Shown here: positions 31,907-43,019 of the stretch, piece by piece | Layout of the letters: every line of letters starts with the position of its first letter | Position numbering within the stretch: position 1 is the first letter of the stretch | Assembly: GCA_948567375.1 (NCBI GenBank) | Contig: OX419757.1 | Span: 47,058,001 to 47,122,000 of the forward strand | Length of the DNA: 64,000 nucleotides | Direction: 5' to 3' | Source: Lunularia cruciata | Lineage: Eukaryota > Streptophyta > Marchantiopsida > Lunulariales > Lunulariaceae | Program-made: the position numbers and the translations under genes | The notes under the pieces: generated by a model | Told to the model about the DNA's origin: nothing | Seen by the model: only the letters and a program-made list of their open reading frames with translations | Database searches by the model: none

Positions 31907-34784
31907 TGTGACAACCCGGCAAATATCACTTTTGCGTTAATCAGGTAAGTAAAGTTCATTCCCACAGAGATACGAGTCAGAATTGGTCAAATACAAAGCA
32001 AAGTAACAATTTAAGTTCTTCTTGAGTTCTTCTTTAGTCTCTCAGGTAGAAACCACACCCAAAAGAGAGTAACAAGCACTAATTTGCAGTCTTGTCACAA
32101 ATTAACACTCCTTAATCACAACACCAACAAATCTTTCCAAACAATCTTGATTGTGATGATTCAGGCTCTCCCAAAAACGGCACTTCACTGCAAAACAATT
32201 TTGCCTCAGAATTGTGTTCCACCCCTCCACTAAAGGCACAACTTCCTCGATCAAAATTGCTTCACATTAACTTCGCACTGCACTCACAAATGCAAAATAC
32301 TACCAACACTACAATTCCTCTCAGATCTGTCAAGGCATTGCTTCGATTGCACTTCACTCAAGATCAAACACACAGAATGAAGATCAAGGCTATGGAATCC
32401 AACATCCAACAAGCACACTGACTTGCACTTCAAATTTCTTGAAACACTCACAAACACAATCACAAAATTGATACTCGGAATCAAGCTCAAGCAACAAGCA
32501 CTACTTCACAGCACTTTGCTTTATCTATTCTCAAAAATTATGAGCACTGAACAACATGATACTGCAAATGCCACTCTTAAATAGTGAACAAATTGATAGT
32601 TCTAACAACTATACCGTTCTACAACAACTTTTCTAACTTGTAGATCCGAAATGACAATGCACCTCTTCATATCTACCTCTTCATATCTCAAAATTGTTAC
32701 TAATCCGATCCAGTGTCTACTTCGTCATCGGCTTTCAAACTCAAACCCGAAGTAATTTTACTTCCTACTACTCTATCCTTGGGTTTTGCATTTTCTACTT
32801 CTTCTACCAGATCCAGCAATTCTCTTTCCTGATCTGAAATTGCACTAGTGGGTAATCTATCTTACTCCTTATCTCTCGACCCACTCTTCTCTAATGTCTC
32901 CATTCATAACTCCAAAGCTTGTACATTTCTACTCCTATGTTATCTACTTCGGGTTTTGCTCTAACATCCTTCCAAAGCTTTTCTATCTCTATTTTCACTA
33001 AGTCTAATCTAATTGAAATGTTATCCTCTACCTCTAAAATCTTTTTGTCTACACGAGTTCTGAGCCTAATTAACAAGGCATTCAAATCAGTGTCTTTTGC
33101 CTATCTTTGCCTTGTCTCCTGCACCAACAATTTCAACTTGTGCAATCTCATTTCTTCAATCCGAACGCTGGCCTCTGTACTCAACATCGCGTTCATCCTG
33201 AGGACTATCTCCTTCACTTGCTCCAATCTCATCTTTCTCTCTCGCTCTCGATCTGCAAGCCAGTCCTCCCTATACATCGCCAACTCCTCTTCAAACTTGG
33301 CTTTCACCGTCTCCTTCTCCTTCTCCTTCTATACAACCTTCTCCTCCTGATTACAAAGTAACTCTTGTAATCGATCTTCTTCTTGGTATAGTGCCGCCAA
33401 CTCTCTTTTCCAGAGTTGCTTCTTCTCCTCAACACTCTCCATCACCCTATCGAGCTCTTGATCCTTTGCTGCTACTCTCGCCATAGCATGGATTCCTTCT
33501 ACTCTTGAATCATCAAACTGCTACTTCAAGATTTCATACTTCGCTACGTGTCTCTCCCTTGCTATGTCACTCTTCTTCACAAGATCCTCTTGATAACTTA
33601 CTTCTCTCTTCAGGTCTTCGATAACCTGACTTCTCACCACTGCCTCCGCTCGCAGCACTTCCCTTTCCTCCTCACCTCGGGTTATATCTTCTTCAACTCC
33701 AAGTTTTCTTCTTCTAATCTCGCCAACACCTACAATACAGTCTTTACCTCCGGACATGTCGACTGCATTTCCTTCTTCTTGTACTCCAACTTCACCAACA
33801 ATGGGCACACCACCTCCCGCAGGTACTCCACTCCATAGCTCGGGATTACTTCTTCTTGTGTGGCTACTTCTCTTCGCACTTCCTGTTCATCCGATACTCG
33901 CCTTCTTCTCTGCAGTCTTCGTATCTGAATCAAAGCATCACTTCCCGAGCTTTCACTTACCTCTTCCTTTGCCTTACTTGGCCCCGCTTCACACTTTCTC
34001 TTACGTCTTGAGCGAACTCCTTGCTACACTGCGATCTTCTTCTCTTCGGGCACAGTTACTTCGTCTTCCAACTGTGTGTTGTCTTTGGCTTCCATCTCTG
34101 CTTGAACTTCTTCTTCGTATTTGTCAGCTGCTGGTGCCAATGTCATGTCTCCCCCTTCATCACTATCGCTACTTGTATCTCCACTCTACAGCATTAGCTC
34201 AAGCTCCTCCTTGTGTTCCGAGTCTTCAATTTTTAGCTCAGCATCTCCTTTTGAGTCCTCATCCTCCGACTCGATTACCACCATACCTTGCCTCAGGTTG
34301 CCTCTTTGTGTCTTCCAAGGTTTCTTTGTGTCTTCGGCATCATCTTGCCGACCCCTCTTCTTTGTAGTCAGGGTACTCGACCTCCACGTTCTTCCCCGTC
34401 TTTGCGTAGTAGTTGTCAGTACTCTTGATTTGCAGGATGTATTGCTGCTCCTCAACGTCGACCTCCTTTCGCACATCAGGATGGAAGTGCGAATGGACCG
34501 CCGGTTTAGGAACGGCCCGTTCTTGAATTTCTCGCCCCAACAAAAGGTTGTTAGATTGTCTTCGCCTCGGGTTGAGCTCCCCCCGATACAAAGACAATTT
34601 ACTTTGGGTTGTGTATTGACATGGCATTTCCGAGTACTTTGCCTTATGCCCCAAAGTCACTTTACTTTGGGTTTCATCCCGAAGACTCTTTTCTTTGCCT
34701 TCTTTGGCCATACAAGCACAATACGACTTCTCTATACACTTCTTTTCCTTTATTTTGAAAAAAAACAAAAATGTGTGCACCACA
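31907..34784 (-). mobile_element. 5' LTR of element A, internally deleted (2878 bp)
   Basis: Same ends as the 3' LTR. Relative to it, the segment equivalent to about 24541-25445 is missing; the join lies near 34495, where GAAGTGCGA runs straight into ATGGACCGCCGG. The loss removes the N-terminal domain of the LTR frame and the first TATA-like motif. Confidence 0.9.
32700..34495 (-). pseudogene. LTR frame in the 5' LTR, N-terminally deleted
   Basis: It retains the basic and acidic segments, DGVEYLREVVCPLL (near 33830), most of the coiled coil and the end VDTGSD-stop. It lacks the N-terminal 225 or so residues because of the LTR deletion. It has a 1-bp deletion near 33687 compared with 23730, a disrupted stretch near 32905-32935, and several stops. 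Confidence 0.7.
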
Positions 34785-35019
34785 CTTGTCTTCACCCTAT
34801 GAATGTGTATTATATGTAGTGGTGCTCCTTGCTATGCTCATTGCAGTCTTCTTTAGTTCATAGAGTGTTTTGCAATATTTTTGTATCATTTCACTACTTA
34901 CCTAAAGGATGACAACCAAGGAAGCCAAAGGACTCATAGGGAGACTAGTAGGTTAAGTCTTGAGGGTAAAAAAACTCTACCAGCAGATTGCTATGGGATC
35001 TTTTGCCCATAGAGTCTTT
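34785..35019. other. Unassigned stretch between element A and the G relic
   Basis: No recognisable frame. It might be degenerate RT of G or another insertion, but it does not continue the copia relic left of element A. Confidence 0.4.
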
Positions 35020-35247
35020 TGGGAAATTTTGCTTGTAGTGCATGACAAGATTATCTTGTACTTCCTCCATCCCAAAGCATCTCATACCCTTTACTAACCC
35101 ACTTGACAACTTTTGGTAAAAAAAAGTTACCTTCTTGGGCTATAAGGTTTCAACTAAGGGATCAAGATAGAAGAGAAAAAATCAAGGCCATTCATTGATT
35201 GGCCTACTCCTTGAGATTCCATGAATTTAAGGGATTCAATAGATTAG
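35020..35247 (+). pseudogene. Element G: RT C-terminal fragment
   Basis: A B-type chromovirus on the plus strand. The degraded frame includes FGKKKLPSWAIRFQL (cf. the WQKEVTFLGH-type segment) and REKIKAIH, then FKGFNRLASFY continuing at 47155 across the solo LTR. That join is in phase once one ATTAG is removed. Most of G upstream of this point is missing. Confidence 0.6.
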
Positions 35248-36539
35248 TGTGGTACCCACATTTTTTGTTGTTGTTCTATTTTGAAGAAGTGTACGGGCAA
35301 AGTCATATTGAACCCAAATGGCGTTAAAAGATGGAGAATTGTGTCTTTGGATTGGAACTAGAAGCAAAGTGACTTCATGTCAGGACAAAAGGACTCAGAT
35401 TGTACTTGTCATGGAGAAACCCAAACTAAGGAACCTTCACCTTGGGTTGATCAACCCAATGCAAAGACGGCGTAACAACTTTCCTTCGGATTTGTCAATC
35501 AAGAAAGTACAAGTAAGAAAATAGCTAAGGCAAAAATGACTAAACTTGATAGTGCTAGGATGAACTCATGCATAAGGTGTGATTTTTAGTGAAGAGCAAC
35601 AAAGGAATGACTGGACAGCAAAGAACCATAAAATCAAGACTTTGTTAAGGGGATTTTTAAATATCACACAAGTATCCTAAGCCACTAAGTAGTTGACCCA
35701 AAGGACTGCCTATAGAAAAGCCATCTGATAATTTGATGTTTAAAAATTCTAAAGGAGTTAGGATCTCAAGACCAAGAGAAGGTAGAATTATCTTTTAGCT
35801 TCCACGAGTTAAGAGGTCACACGATGCTGAAGAAGGGTGAGAAGAAGAGTCCCTCACTCAAAGTGAGAAATCCAATGACTCAAAGGTTAGACATGATAGC
35901 CAGGATCAAGTTCTGCATAGACTTTGGATCATTTTTTTGGCTTGGAACTAGAACTTGAGTTTTCCAAGGTTCGTGGCAAAAGTAGCTTTGAGTGATTGCA
36001 AGGAGGGACTTGAGATTGAAGGGAAGCAAGGCAATTTGGCTTGATGGATAGAATCTGATTGGAGATTGGTGCTAGGAAGAGAGGTTGGTGAGGAAATTGG
36101 GGCTTCATTCCTCAAGAAAGGAGAGCCTATGGAGGAGACTGACAGAATCCGCAATTCCTTCATTGCGCCATGTACAAAGAACATGTTTAAAGTCAATACC
36201 TATTAGGACTTTGTAAGGTGAAGTATCATTAGGGCAATGATGGCACTCTTTAAGCCTGATCAAACCACGTACGTGATGAAGCACCAAGCGGTGTTTTTCC
36301 ATCATATGTTTGCAGGAGCATTGGTGAATTGGGCAAAGTGTTTTCACCAAAGAATGTAGTAGATAGTGTGGTGTTGGAGAGATCAAACTACTTCCCACTA
36401 CTTGGTGCCATTTGTTGCACATTTCTACTTTGGTTTGAATTTGATGAAGGAGATAGAGTACAAGAAAATGGGGTCTCACTTTCATCCTGATTTACAAAAA
36501 GAAGCAGATGAGGAAGAGTAGCAGTACATCCAACACATC
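35248..36539 (+). mobile_element. Solo LTR C, left part (A-type subfamily 2)
   Basis: It starts TGTGGTACCCACATTT and is preceded by target duplication ATTAG (35243-35247); the right part ends at 47154 followed by ATTAG (47155-47159). It is interrupted at 36539 by element B. The combined length without B is 3446 bp. Its sequence is clearly related to, but diverged from, the element A LTR and closest to 1-836. Confidence 0.95.
35878..36539 (+). pseudogene. LTR frame in LTR C, N-terminal domain
   Basis: Homologous to residues 15-250 of the frame in element A, but with many amino-acid replacements: DWRLVLGREVGEEIGASFLK, TTYVMKHQAVFFHHMFAG, and HYLVPFVAHFYFGLNLMKE, then SHFHPDLQKEADEEE. Core blocks are kept while the DNA has diverged, with conservative exchanges such as Ile/Leu and Leu/Phe. 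Several stops. It continues at 45001. Confidence 0.7.
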
Positions 36540-36953
36540 TATAAAAGACCAAATCCGAGGAGATAAATAGGAGAATGGAAACTCACATTGGGACACTTGA
36601 ATGAGAGAAAATTCCAAATGCCTAGCATGAGCTTTGGCTTTGGTATCTATAGGTAGCATACAAGGCCTTTTAGAAGCTTCTCAAGAAGCTTCTTCAAGCC
36701 GCTTCTTTAGAGTGCAAGCCAAGTTAGCTGGGAAGCTTCTCAAGAAGCTTCCTTCTAGAAGCCGCCTATTTGGCGTGCAAGCTAAGCTAGTTGGAAGCTT
36801 CTAGGAGTTTCCTTCTAGAAGCTACTTACTTGAGGTGCAAGCTAAGCTAGTCAGGAAGCTTCCTAAATACTTCCGGAATATTCTAGGCTAATTTTTTGTA
36901 TGTGTTACTTTATAAGCCCGACTAACTTCGTTGCTTAACTCCATATTGTTACA
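36540..36953 (-). mobile_element. 3' LTR of element B (414 bp)
   Basis: Its minus-strand ends are TGTAACAATATGG and GGTCTTTTATA; the last bases were TTTTACA, as in the other LTR. It includes palindromic AAGCTTC-rich blocks and the heat-shock-element-like motif at 36871-36883. Confidence 0.95.
36871..36883 (-). promoter_or_regulatory. Three-unit heat-shock-element-like motif, 3' LTR of B
   Basis: TTCCGGAATATTC is a perfect three-unit inverted nGAAn array, TTC-2-GAA-2-TTC. It is identical in the other LTR at 44913-44925. Confidence 0.6.
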
Positions 36954-36970
36954 TATTCCCCTGCTGCTAG
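36954..36970 (-). other. Polypurine tract of element B
   Basis: The minus-strand AGCAGCAGGGGAATA abuts the 3' LTR start TGTAACA. G has TGGTGGGGGAATA at the equivalent place. Confidence 0.75.
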
Positions 36971-38068
36971 TTGGTTACGTCCTTGTTGCCAGTGAAGCTT
37001 CAAAGTCCAGGATGGCCATTTGTGCATTCTGGAGGTGAGAAAGAGGTTACCATGTGGCATCATGAAGGGGATACCCTTTCCAAAGGACCTTGTACTCTGT
37101 ATGTTGGAAATGGCCTTGTTGAATATGGCAACGTGCAAGGATATGATCAACTTTGTACTCCTCATGATCATAAATAGGGACAAGAAGAGGTGGAGGTTGG
37201 ACTCAAGAGGAAAAGGAAGAGGGGTTAGGAACAAAGGGTTTCAACTTGGAAATATGAAAGATATGATGGATACGCATGTGACAAGGCAAGGCAAGTCAAT
37301 AAGCAACAGGAGAGACAATTTGGGTGATATCAAAGTGTCCTATATAATTAGAGGCAAGTTTACAAACTTAGGTATCAAGTGGGAGAGAGAGGTTACTAGG
37401 GGATAGCATGACTTTATCATCGACTTCAAATGTGAGATCGCGATGATGGTGGTCTGCATATTGTTTTGGTGATTCTGAGCAACAAGGAGGTGAGATTTGG
37501 CTTGTTGGAGAGATTGGGATATAGTGGTCAAGAATGTGGAATTATGAGGAACTTGAGATGGAGGTGGAGCAAGAAGAGAATCCAGAACAAGCGGATCTTG
37601 GCCAAAATTGAGAAAGAAAAGAGAAAATCCGATGCTTGCTTGTTTGGAATTGTTGTAGGCAAATTCTGTAGCTGCAAGACATTTGTCCCAATTGGTATGG
37701 TGGACATTGACAAAAGTGCACAACATATCCTCCAACGTACGATTTGCACATTTAGTTTGTCCATCAGTTTGAGGATGATAGGCCGTGGACAAAGCAAGCT
37801 TGGTGCCGAGTATCTAGAAGAGTGCTTGCCAAAACTTCCTGGTGAATCAAGGATCACGGTCGGAGATGAGTACACATGGCATCCCATGATGCTTGAAGAC
37901 ATTGTCAAAGTAGATTTGCGCTAAGGTTGGAGCATCCATGGTATCACAGGTTGGTCCCAAGTGGATTTGCTTACTAAGGTTATCCACAAACACCACAATT
38001 GCAGTATGTCCTTGTTTTGTCTTTGGCAAGGATGTGATGAGATCCAAGCTCATATGCTCCCAGCAACT
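36971..38068 (-). pseudogene. Element B integrase C-half and chromodomain
   Basis: Minus-strand frames: CWEHMSLDLITSLPKTKQGH, VVFVDNLSKQIHL (core Asp), HHGMPCVLISDRDP (second Asp, near 37860), and STAYHPQTDGQTKCANRTLE (Glu region, near 37770). Then come FGQDPLVLDSLL and HFDITQI (GPY/F-like). A degenerate chromodomain follows, KGYPLHDATW-PLSHLQNAQM (near 37070-37000), in which a stop replaces the residue after Trp. The chromodomain directs insertion to particular chromatin. Frames shift at least twice. The N-terminal half lies right of D1. Confidence 0.85.
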
Positions 38069-40891
38069 GGTGTCATCAAGAAAATAATCTACACATAGTA
38101 TTGGTGCCATTTGGTGTGAGTTTCCATGTTATTGAACTCAAGAGTTTATGTTATGGTGAAACCGGTATTTGTTTGTGTTTTTGTATGCTCAAGGATTTTC
38201 TCTTGTGTTAAGGGAGGGAGGAAATTGAGTGGTGGAATTTCTTTAAGGTTACATAAGCTTGGGGTTTATTATTATGTCACTTAAGCGCTGGAGTTTGTTA
38301 TTGGGAAGTTTGTTATTGGGATTATGTTATTGGGGTCTCAAGAGTATTTTAATTAGGGGCAATAGCAGATGATTTTGGGGAATTGTGAAAAGGTGATGCT
38401 TTGAGAAAAAAAAGTTAGGCTAGGGTAGGAACAGCAAGGAGGTTTAGGCTTCGAGAAAAAAAAGTTAGGCTTGGGCAGGAACAGCAGGGAGGTTTATGCT
38501 TTGAGAGAAAAGGCTGAAAAGGGAAGAAGGAAGGTTTTCAGGAGTTGAGTGAGAGTCTTGCAAGGCCAGAGAAGAATTTTCAAAATGCCTTAGGGTTGTG
38601 ACAGGAGAAGAAAGTTTTTGGGAGTTGAGTGAGAGTCTTGCAAGGCCAGAGAAGAATTTTTGAAATGCCTTAGGGCTGTGATAGGAGAAGAAGGTTTTTG
38701 GGAGTTGAGTGAGAGTCTTGCAGGGCCAGAGAAGAATTTTTGAAATGCCTTAGGGCTGTAACAAGAGAAGAGGTTTTCAAGAGTTGAGTGAGAGTCTTGC
38801 AGGGCCAGAGAAGAATTTTTGAAATGCCTTAGGGCTGTGACAAGAGAAGAAGGTTTTTTAGAGTTGAGTAAGAGTCTTGCAAGGCCAGAGAAGAATTTTT
38901 GAAATGTCTTAGGGCTGTGACAGGAGAGAAAGGGTTTTTGAAGGTTGAGAGAGTGTCTTGTAGGCCAGAGGAGAATTTCAAGAAATGCCTTAAGGCTAAG
39001 ACAGGAGAGAAAGAGTTTGGAGAGTTGGGAGAGGACTCTTGCAAGGCCAGAGGAAACTTTCAAGATGCCTTTGGGCTGTGACAGGCCAGGAGAAGAATTT
39101 GGAAGGTTGAGTGAGAGTGTTGCAGGCCAAAGAAGGAATTTCAAAACGCCTTAGGGCTGTGACAGGAGAGAACGAGTTTGAAGAGTTGAGAGAGTGTTGC
39201 AGGCCAGAGAGGAATTTCGAAATGCCTTAGAGCTGTGACAAGAGAGAAAGAGTTTGGAGAGTTGAGAGAGTGTTGCAGGCCAGAGAAGGAATTTTTGAGA
39301 TGCCTTAGGGCTGTGATAGGGCCAAGAGAAGAATTTCAAAGGTTAAGTGAGAGTATTTAAGGCCAGAGGAAATTTTGAGATGCCTTAGGGCTATGACAGG
39401 GCCAGGAGAAGAATTTCAAAGGTTGAGAGAGAGTCTTGCAGGGCCAGAGGAATGCCTTAGGGCTGGACAAGGAATGATCTTGAATGTGGAAGGTTGTTTA
39501 TTGTGAGAATATTGATAGGAGAGCAAATTTTGAATGAAGAATGTTTGTTGTGAAGAGTTGTACATGGAATGAATTTCAAATGTAGAGGATGTGCTGTTGA
39601 AAATGTAGCAGTGAAGAATTCTTACAAATGAGAGATTGGGCAGAGTGAATGAGAGACTATGCAGAGTGAATGAGAGACTGGACAGAGTGAATGAGAGTCT
39701 GGACAGGAGTGAACTATTGAAGAGAAATTTTCAATGGTTGCTTGGCCTTGGTTTGTGACACAAGGAGAGAGAAAACTTTTGGAGGTGCTATTGAGCATGA
39801 CAATGGCCAGATGAACAAATGGCAGGGAGTATGCCTTCAAGGTGCATAGGGTGGAGGAGAGAAATTTTTGCAGGAAAGCAAAGGCCTTGAGAGTGCAGGC
39901 AGAAAATGGGTTTCTTTGTAAGAGAATGAAGGACCTTGTAGGAGAGAGAAGGCTGGACAGGAAAGAAAATTTCACAGGACTAGTAATTTTGGGGAGGGTT
40001 CAGGAAGGAGAAAGGGTTTGTAGAAAGAATGTTCCTCAAGAGTTGATGCTTGGACAACAAAAGTTTAGAGAAGGGCAGTAGGGCTGAGTGTGGAGCTTCA
40101 TGAATTGACAGGGAGATTGAAAGGGAAAGCAGTTTCAAGCATTTGTTGGGCTGGTCTGCGACAAGACATAGGAAGGAGAGAGAGATGCCTTGAGAGGCCA
40201 TTGGCAACGACATGACTAGGGAGTAAATTTCAAAATTGAAGAACTGATGGGTGTCGGTGCAAAGAAACATTGATGGGAGTGTGACTGGGAGGTGAAGAAA
40301 AGGTCCAGAGGGTGAGTTGCTTTATTGTTATCGAACGTAGTGTGTGTGAGAAGCGGCAGCTGAAGTGAAGTTTTGTCATAATTTAGTGCAGACATTGTAT
40401 GAACTGGAATTGGTTGGGATGTCGATCTTGTGAACCTCACATCTAAAAATTTTATGAATGACAAATCTTGAGATGATGGTGTGTTTGACCTGTGACTAGC
40501 ATCAAGGAAGCTCCATTTTAGGAGCTCTCAGTCCGTCTATATGAATGGTTTGACTCAGTACTCTGGCCGGGTTGAGCTTAATAGAATACTAGTTGTTGTT
40601 CGTAAAAATTCCAGGCTCTCCTAGGAACCGTCAGGTCCCAAAACCATAGCTAAAACCGCGTGAGCTAGTCAGTTTTGTGAAGGCCGAGGACAAACACAAC
40701 CATTGAAAAACCCGACCTCATGAAACAAAGACAACCCTAAATTCTTACAAAGCTGAGATTTCCCAGTACACCTAGAATAAGAAGAGGATGTCAATCTACA
40801 AGGACTCTAATTCAACTACTACACGGACAAACTAAGCACAAGCAGCCAGGTGCCCCGTGCACTCTCAAGGCCAAACAAATTCCCCGTCACC
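38069..40891 (-). mobile_element. D1: pyrimidine-strand-rich repeat inserted in B integrase
   Basis: Alignment with G (integrase at 48125-48165) shows B integrase interrupted between LAIPS and SCWEHM. The 2.8-kb insert has no coding motif. Its minus-strand start (GGTGACGGGG, then GTGCACGGGGCACCTGGCTG) matches the start of D2 at 15809, as do blocks further in. About 1 kb is an 80-bp tandem array. The edges are inferred from the host reading frame; I could not find a convincing target duplication (left CATCC, right ACACC on the minus strand). Confidence 0.65.
38540..39480. repeat. Tandem array, unit about 80 bp, about 12 copies
   Basis: GAGTTGAGTGAGAGTCTTGC begins units at 38542, 38622, 38702 and 38781, then in variant form at 38861 and onward, each followed by GCCAGAGAAGAATTTTT and GCCTTAGGGCTGTGACAGG. 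The first five units are nearly identical; those further right are diverged and length-variable, so the array grew at its left side. The period is not a multiple of three, arguing against a protein repeat. Confidence 0.9.
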
Positions 40892-41360
40892 GGATGGAAT
40901 GGCGAGTGGTTGAAGGAGTCCACTCGGCTTCTGGTTGTTGGCCTTATTACATGAGCAACTCTCACACGATCGGACAAATTCTCAAACATCTCGTGTCATG
41001 TTGGGCCACCGCCATCAACGTTGGAGGGTACCCAAGGTCTTGTCTACACCCATGTGACCAGCAATGGGTAAATCATGGGCTTCTTGAAGGCACACAAGTC
41101 AAAGATCATCTTTAGCTGGAACATAGATCCGGTCCTCATGGAATAAAAGGTCCTCCTTGATGGAGAAGGTGTTGTACTCCTTATTGCATGCCATAAGATG
41201 ACCATGTACCATTTGGAAGAAGGGATCTTGGTGTAGAGCTGACTGAAACTTGTTTTGGACCTTGGAGTCAATGGACACCGTTGAAATTGCCACTGTGATG
41301 AGAGGAAGAGACTTCAAATCAGGTTGTCATGATAAAGCATCACGGATGACATGGAACTGA
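40892..41360 (-). pseudogene. Element B integrase N-half
   Basis: The minus strand encodes HQDPFFQMVHGHLMACN, EDLLFHEDRIYVPAKDDL, then the zinc-binding region and NNQKPSGLLQPLAIPS, where D1 interrupts. The HHCC motif is partly recognisable (HPLLVTWV-type degradation). Confidence 0.7.
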
Positions 41361-41439
41361 CTTGGTTTGTACTCAAGTTTGATGTTATATAGTTGGAGTT
41401 GTTCCTCCCATTGATGATGTCGACTCTTCATGTGTTCCA

Positions 41440-41770
41440 AGTGTAAGGTCTACAATAATGGTTTGTGATCAGTTTGCATGATCACTTATTTCCCCAAGAG
41501 GTAATGCCTCCATACCTTGGTGGCATATACCATTGCAAGCAATCTCGAGCAGAGTAGTTTTGTTCAGCCGTATTGAGTTGGCAAGACACAAAGGCAATGG
41601 GATGGAGTCCATCTAGGAATTCTTGTTGCAACACGGCTCCAATTGCAAAGTTAGAAGCATCAAAATCAACCACACAAGGTAGTTGAGGATCATATGGTTG
41701 AAGAATGGGTCTTGAAGACACCATATGCTTTAACTTCTAGAATGCTTCTTCATGTTGGGTGGTCCACTAG
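41440..41770 (-). pseudogene. Element B RNase H
   Basis: PQLPCVVDFDASNFAIGAVL carries the first catalytic Asp (near 41670); GLHPIAFVSCQLNTAEQNYS follows, and a degraded WRHYLLGK segment. It matches G at 47330-47560 closely. Frame breaks around 41500. Confidence 0.8.
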
Positions 41771-41989
41771 AAGCTCAAGTTCTTTCCCAAGAGGTCAATC
41801 AATGGTGCAGCCACATGAGCATAATAATGGATGAACCGTTGGTAAAAACTGGCCAATCCATTGAATGCTCATACTTCTGTAGCATCCTTTGGGGTAGGCC
41901 AATCAGTAATGGCCTTGATCTTCTCTTCTTCCATCTTGATCGCCTCTGATGAGATCTTATGACCCAAGAAGGTAACCTCCTTCTGCCAA

Positions 41990-42640
41990 AAGGGGCACTT
42001 CGACCTCTTGCAGTAAAATTTCCATTGTCGTAGTCATCTTAGGACTTCTCGCACATGGTTGACGTATTCTGCTTTTGTCTTACTATAAATTAAAATATCA
42101 TCCAAGAACACCACCACAGACCAATCCAATAGTCCATCCAACACCCGATGCATCTGATCTATGAAGACTAATGGAGCATTAGTGAGTCCAAAAGGTAGAA
42201 CTCGCCACTCAAAATGCCCATACCTTGTACAAAAGGTAGTCTTTTGCACATCCTCTCTATCAATAGAATTTTCCAATAGCCACTGCGAAGATCCAACTTG
42301 GAAAAGTAGAGTGCTCCACTTAGTTGATCAAGCAAGTCATCGATCCGAGGCAAGAGATATGCATTCTTCACGGTTTGCTTATTAAGCACACAATAATCAA
42401 TACAAAAACAAAGTCCTCCATCCTTCTTTGGAACAAATAGTACCTGTGCTCTCCAAGGAGAGGTACTATGTTGTATGAAGTCCTTCTCCAACAACTCCGT
42501 AAGTGTTGTTTGCAACTCCTCCAACTCCTTTGGTGAGAGCCGATAAATTGGTCTACTCACTGGAGTACTATCTGACAATAACTTGATCTTGAAGGGCATA
42601 CCTTGATTGGAGGGTAATCCCTTTGGTAGATCATCCAAAA
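41990..42640 (-). pseudogene. Element B reverse transcriptase
   Basis: Motifs in order: [72 protein letters not shown] (catalytic Asp), [14 protein letters not shown], and VVVFLDDILIYSKTKAEYV with both Asp of the LDD box. A frame change near 42270 separates the palm halves. It is typical of chromovirus RT. Confidence 0.85.
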
Positions 42641-42965
42641 ATATGTCTGCAAACTCCTTAACTATCCAATCAACCATTGCTTGATGAGGCTCTTGGTCCG
42701 CCATAGATTGTTCTTGTGCAGTTGGCTTGATCCACACCACAAATACAGACTTATCTTCCTCCAAAGCTTGCTCTATGGCTGCTTTGCTAACAAACTTCCC
42801 TTCTAGGGACTCATCTCTCTTCCAAGCTTGCTCCATAGTTCCCTTCTTGGTAAACTTCCCATCTTTGGACTCCACTCCCTTCAAGGTTTGCTCTATGGCT
42901 ACTTTCTCAACAAACTTTCCATCTTGGGACTGACGATTCTTAGATGTCTTACTCAGAGGTGCCAA
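42641..42965 (-). other. Element B protease-RT connector with repeated segment
   Basis: The frame contains four similar 19-20 residue repeats of the form (D/E)GKFV-K-A-IEQALE. The underlying DNA repeats at about 57-60 bp (42762-42940). It lies between protease and RT. Function unknown; a tandem expansion of connector sequence is the simplest reading. Confidence 0.6.
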
Positions 42966-43019
42966 ACAACCTAATCAAAAATTCCTACCTTAGTGTTGCA
43001 CTTGAATTTGGCATTGGGT

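Larger units (their letters stand above)
21960..34784 (-). mobile_element. Element A: near-complete long-LTR Ty3/gypsy retrotransposon
   Basis: 12.8 kb in minus orientation: 5' LTR 31907-34784, primer site, a single-frame gag-pol (31818-25748), polypurine tract, 3' LTR 21960-25736. It has no chromodomain. The primer site resembles the tRNA-Asp-type site used by Athila/Tat elements, and RNase H and integrase look closest to that non-chromovirus branch (inference). The flanking 5-mers GCACA (left) and CTTGT (right) do not match, so either the ends were recombined or the left and right halves come from different insertions. By eye, the two LTRs differ at roughly 6% of about 340 aligned bases, mostly transitions, and the 5' LTR lacks about 0.9 kb. 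Confidence 0.9.

Noticed and set aside
34121-34819. Plus-strand 232-codon open frame in the element A 5' LTR
   Set aside because: It is antisense to the conserved LTR frame, is Ser/Leu-rich as expected from the complement of Glu/Lys/Arg codons, and is not kept in other copies.
38590-39144. Minus-strand 184-codon frame with a striking 26-27-residue repeat inside D1
   Set aside because: It is a by-product of the 80-bp tandem array, whose period is not a multiple of three; the frame drifts between units and there is no start or stop conservation.
38540-39480. Possible CRISPR-like array
   Set aside because: Units are contiguous tandem repeats without distinct spacers, inside a plant repeat element.
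38069-40891. D1 as a terminal-inverted-repeat DNA transposon (ends GGTGTC / GTCACC)
   Set aside because: The inverted match is only about six bases, the D2 copy starts TGTCAC and not GGTG, and no transposase or target duplication was seen.
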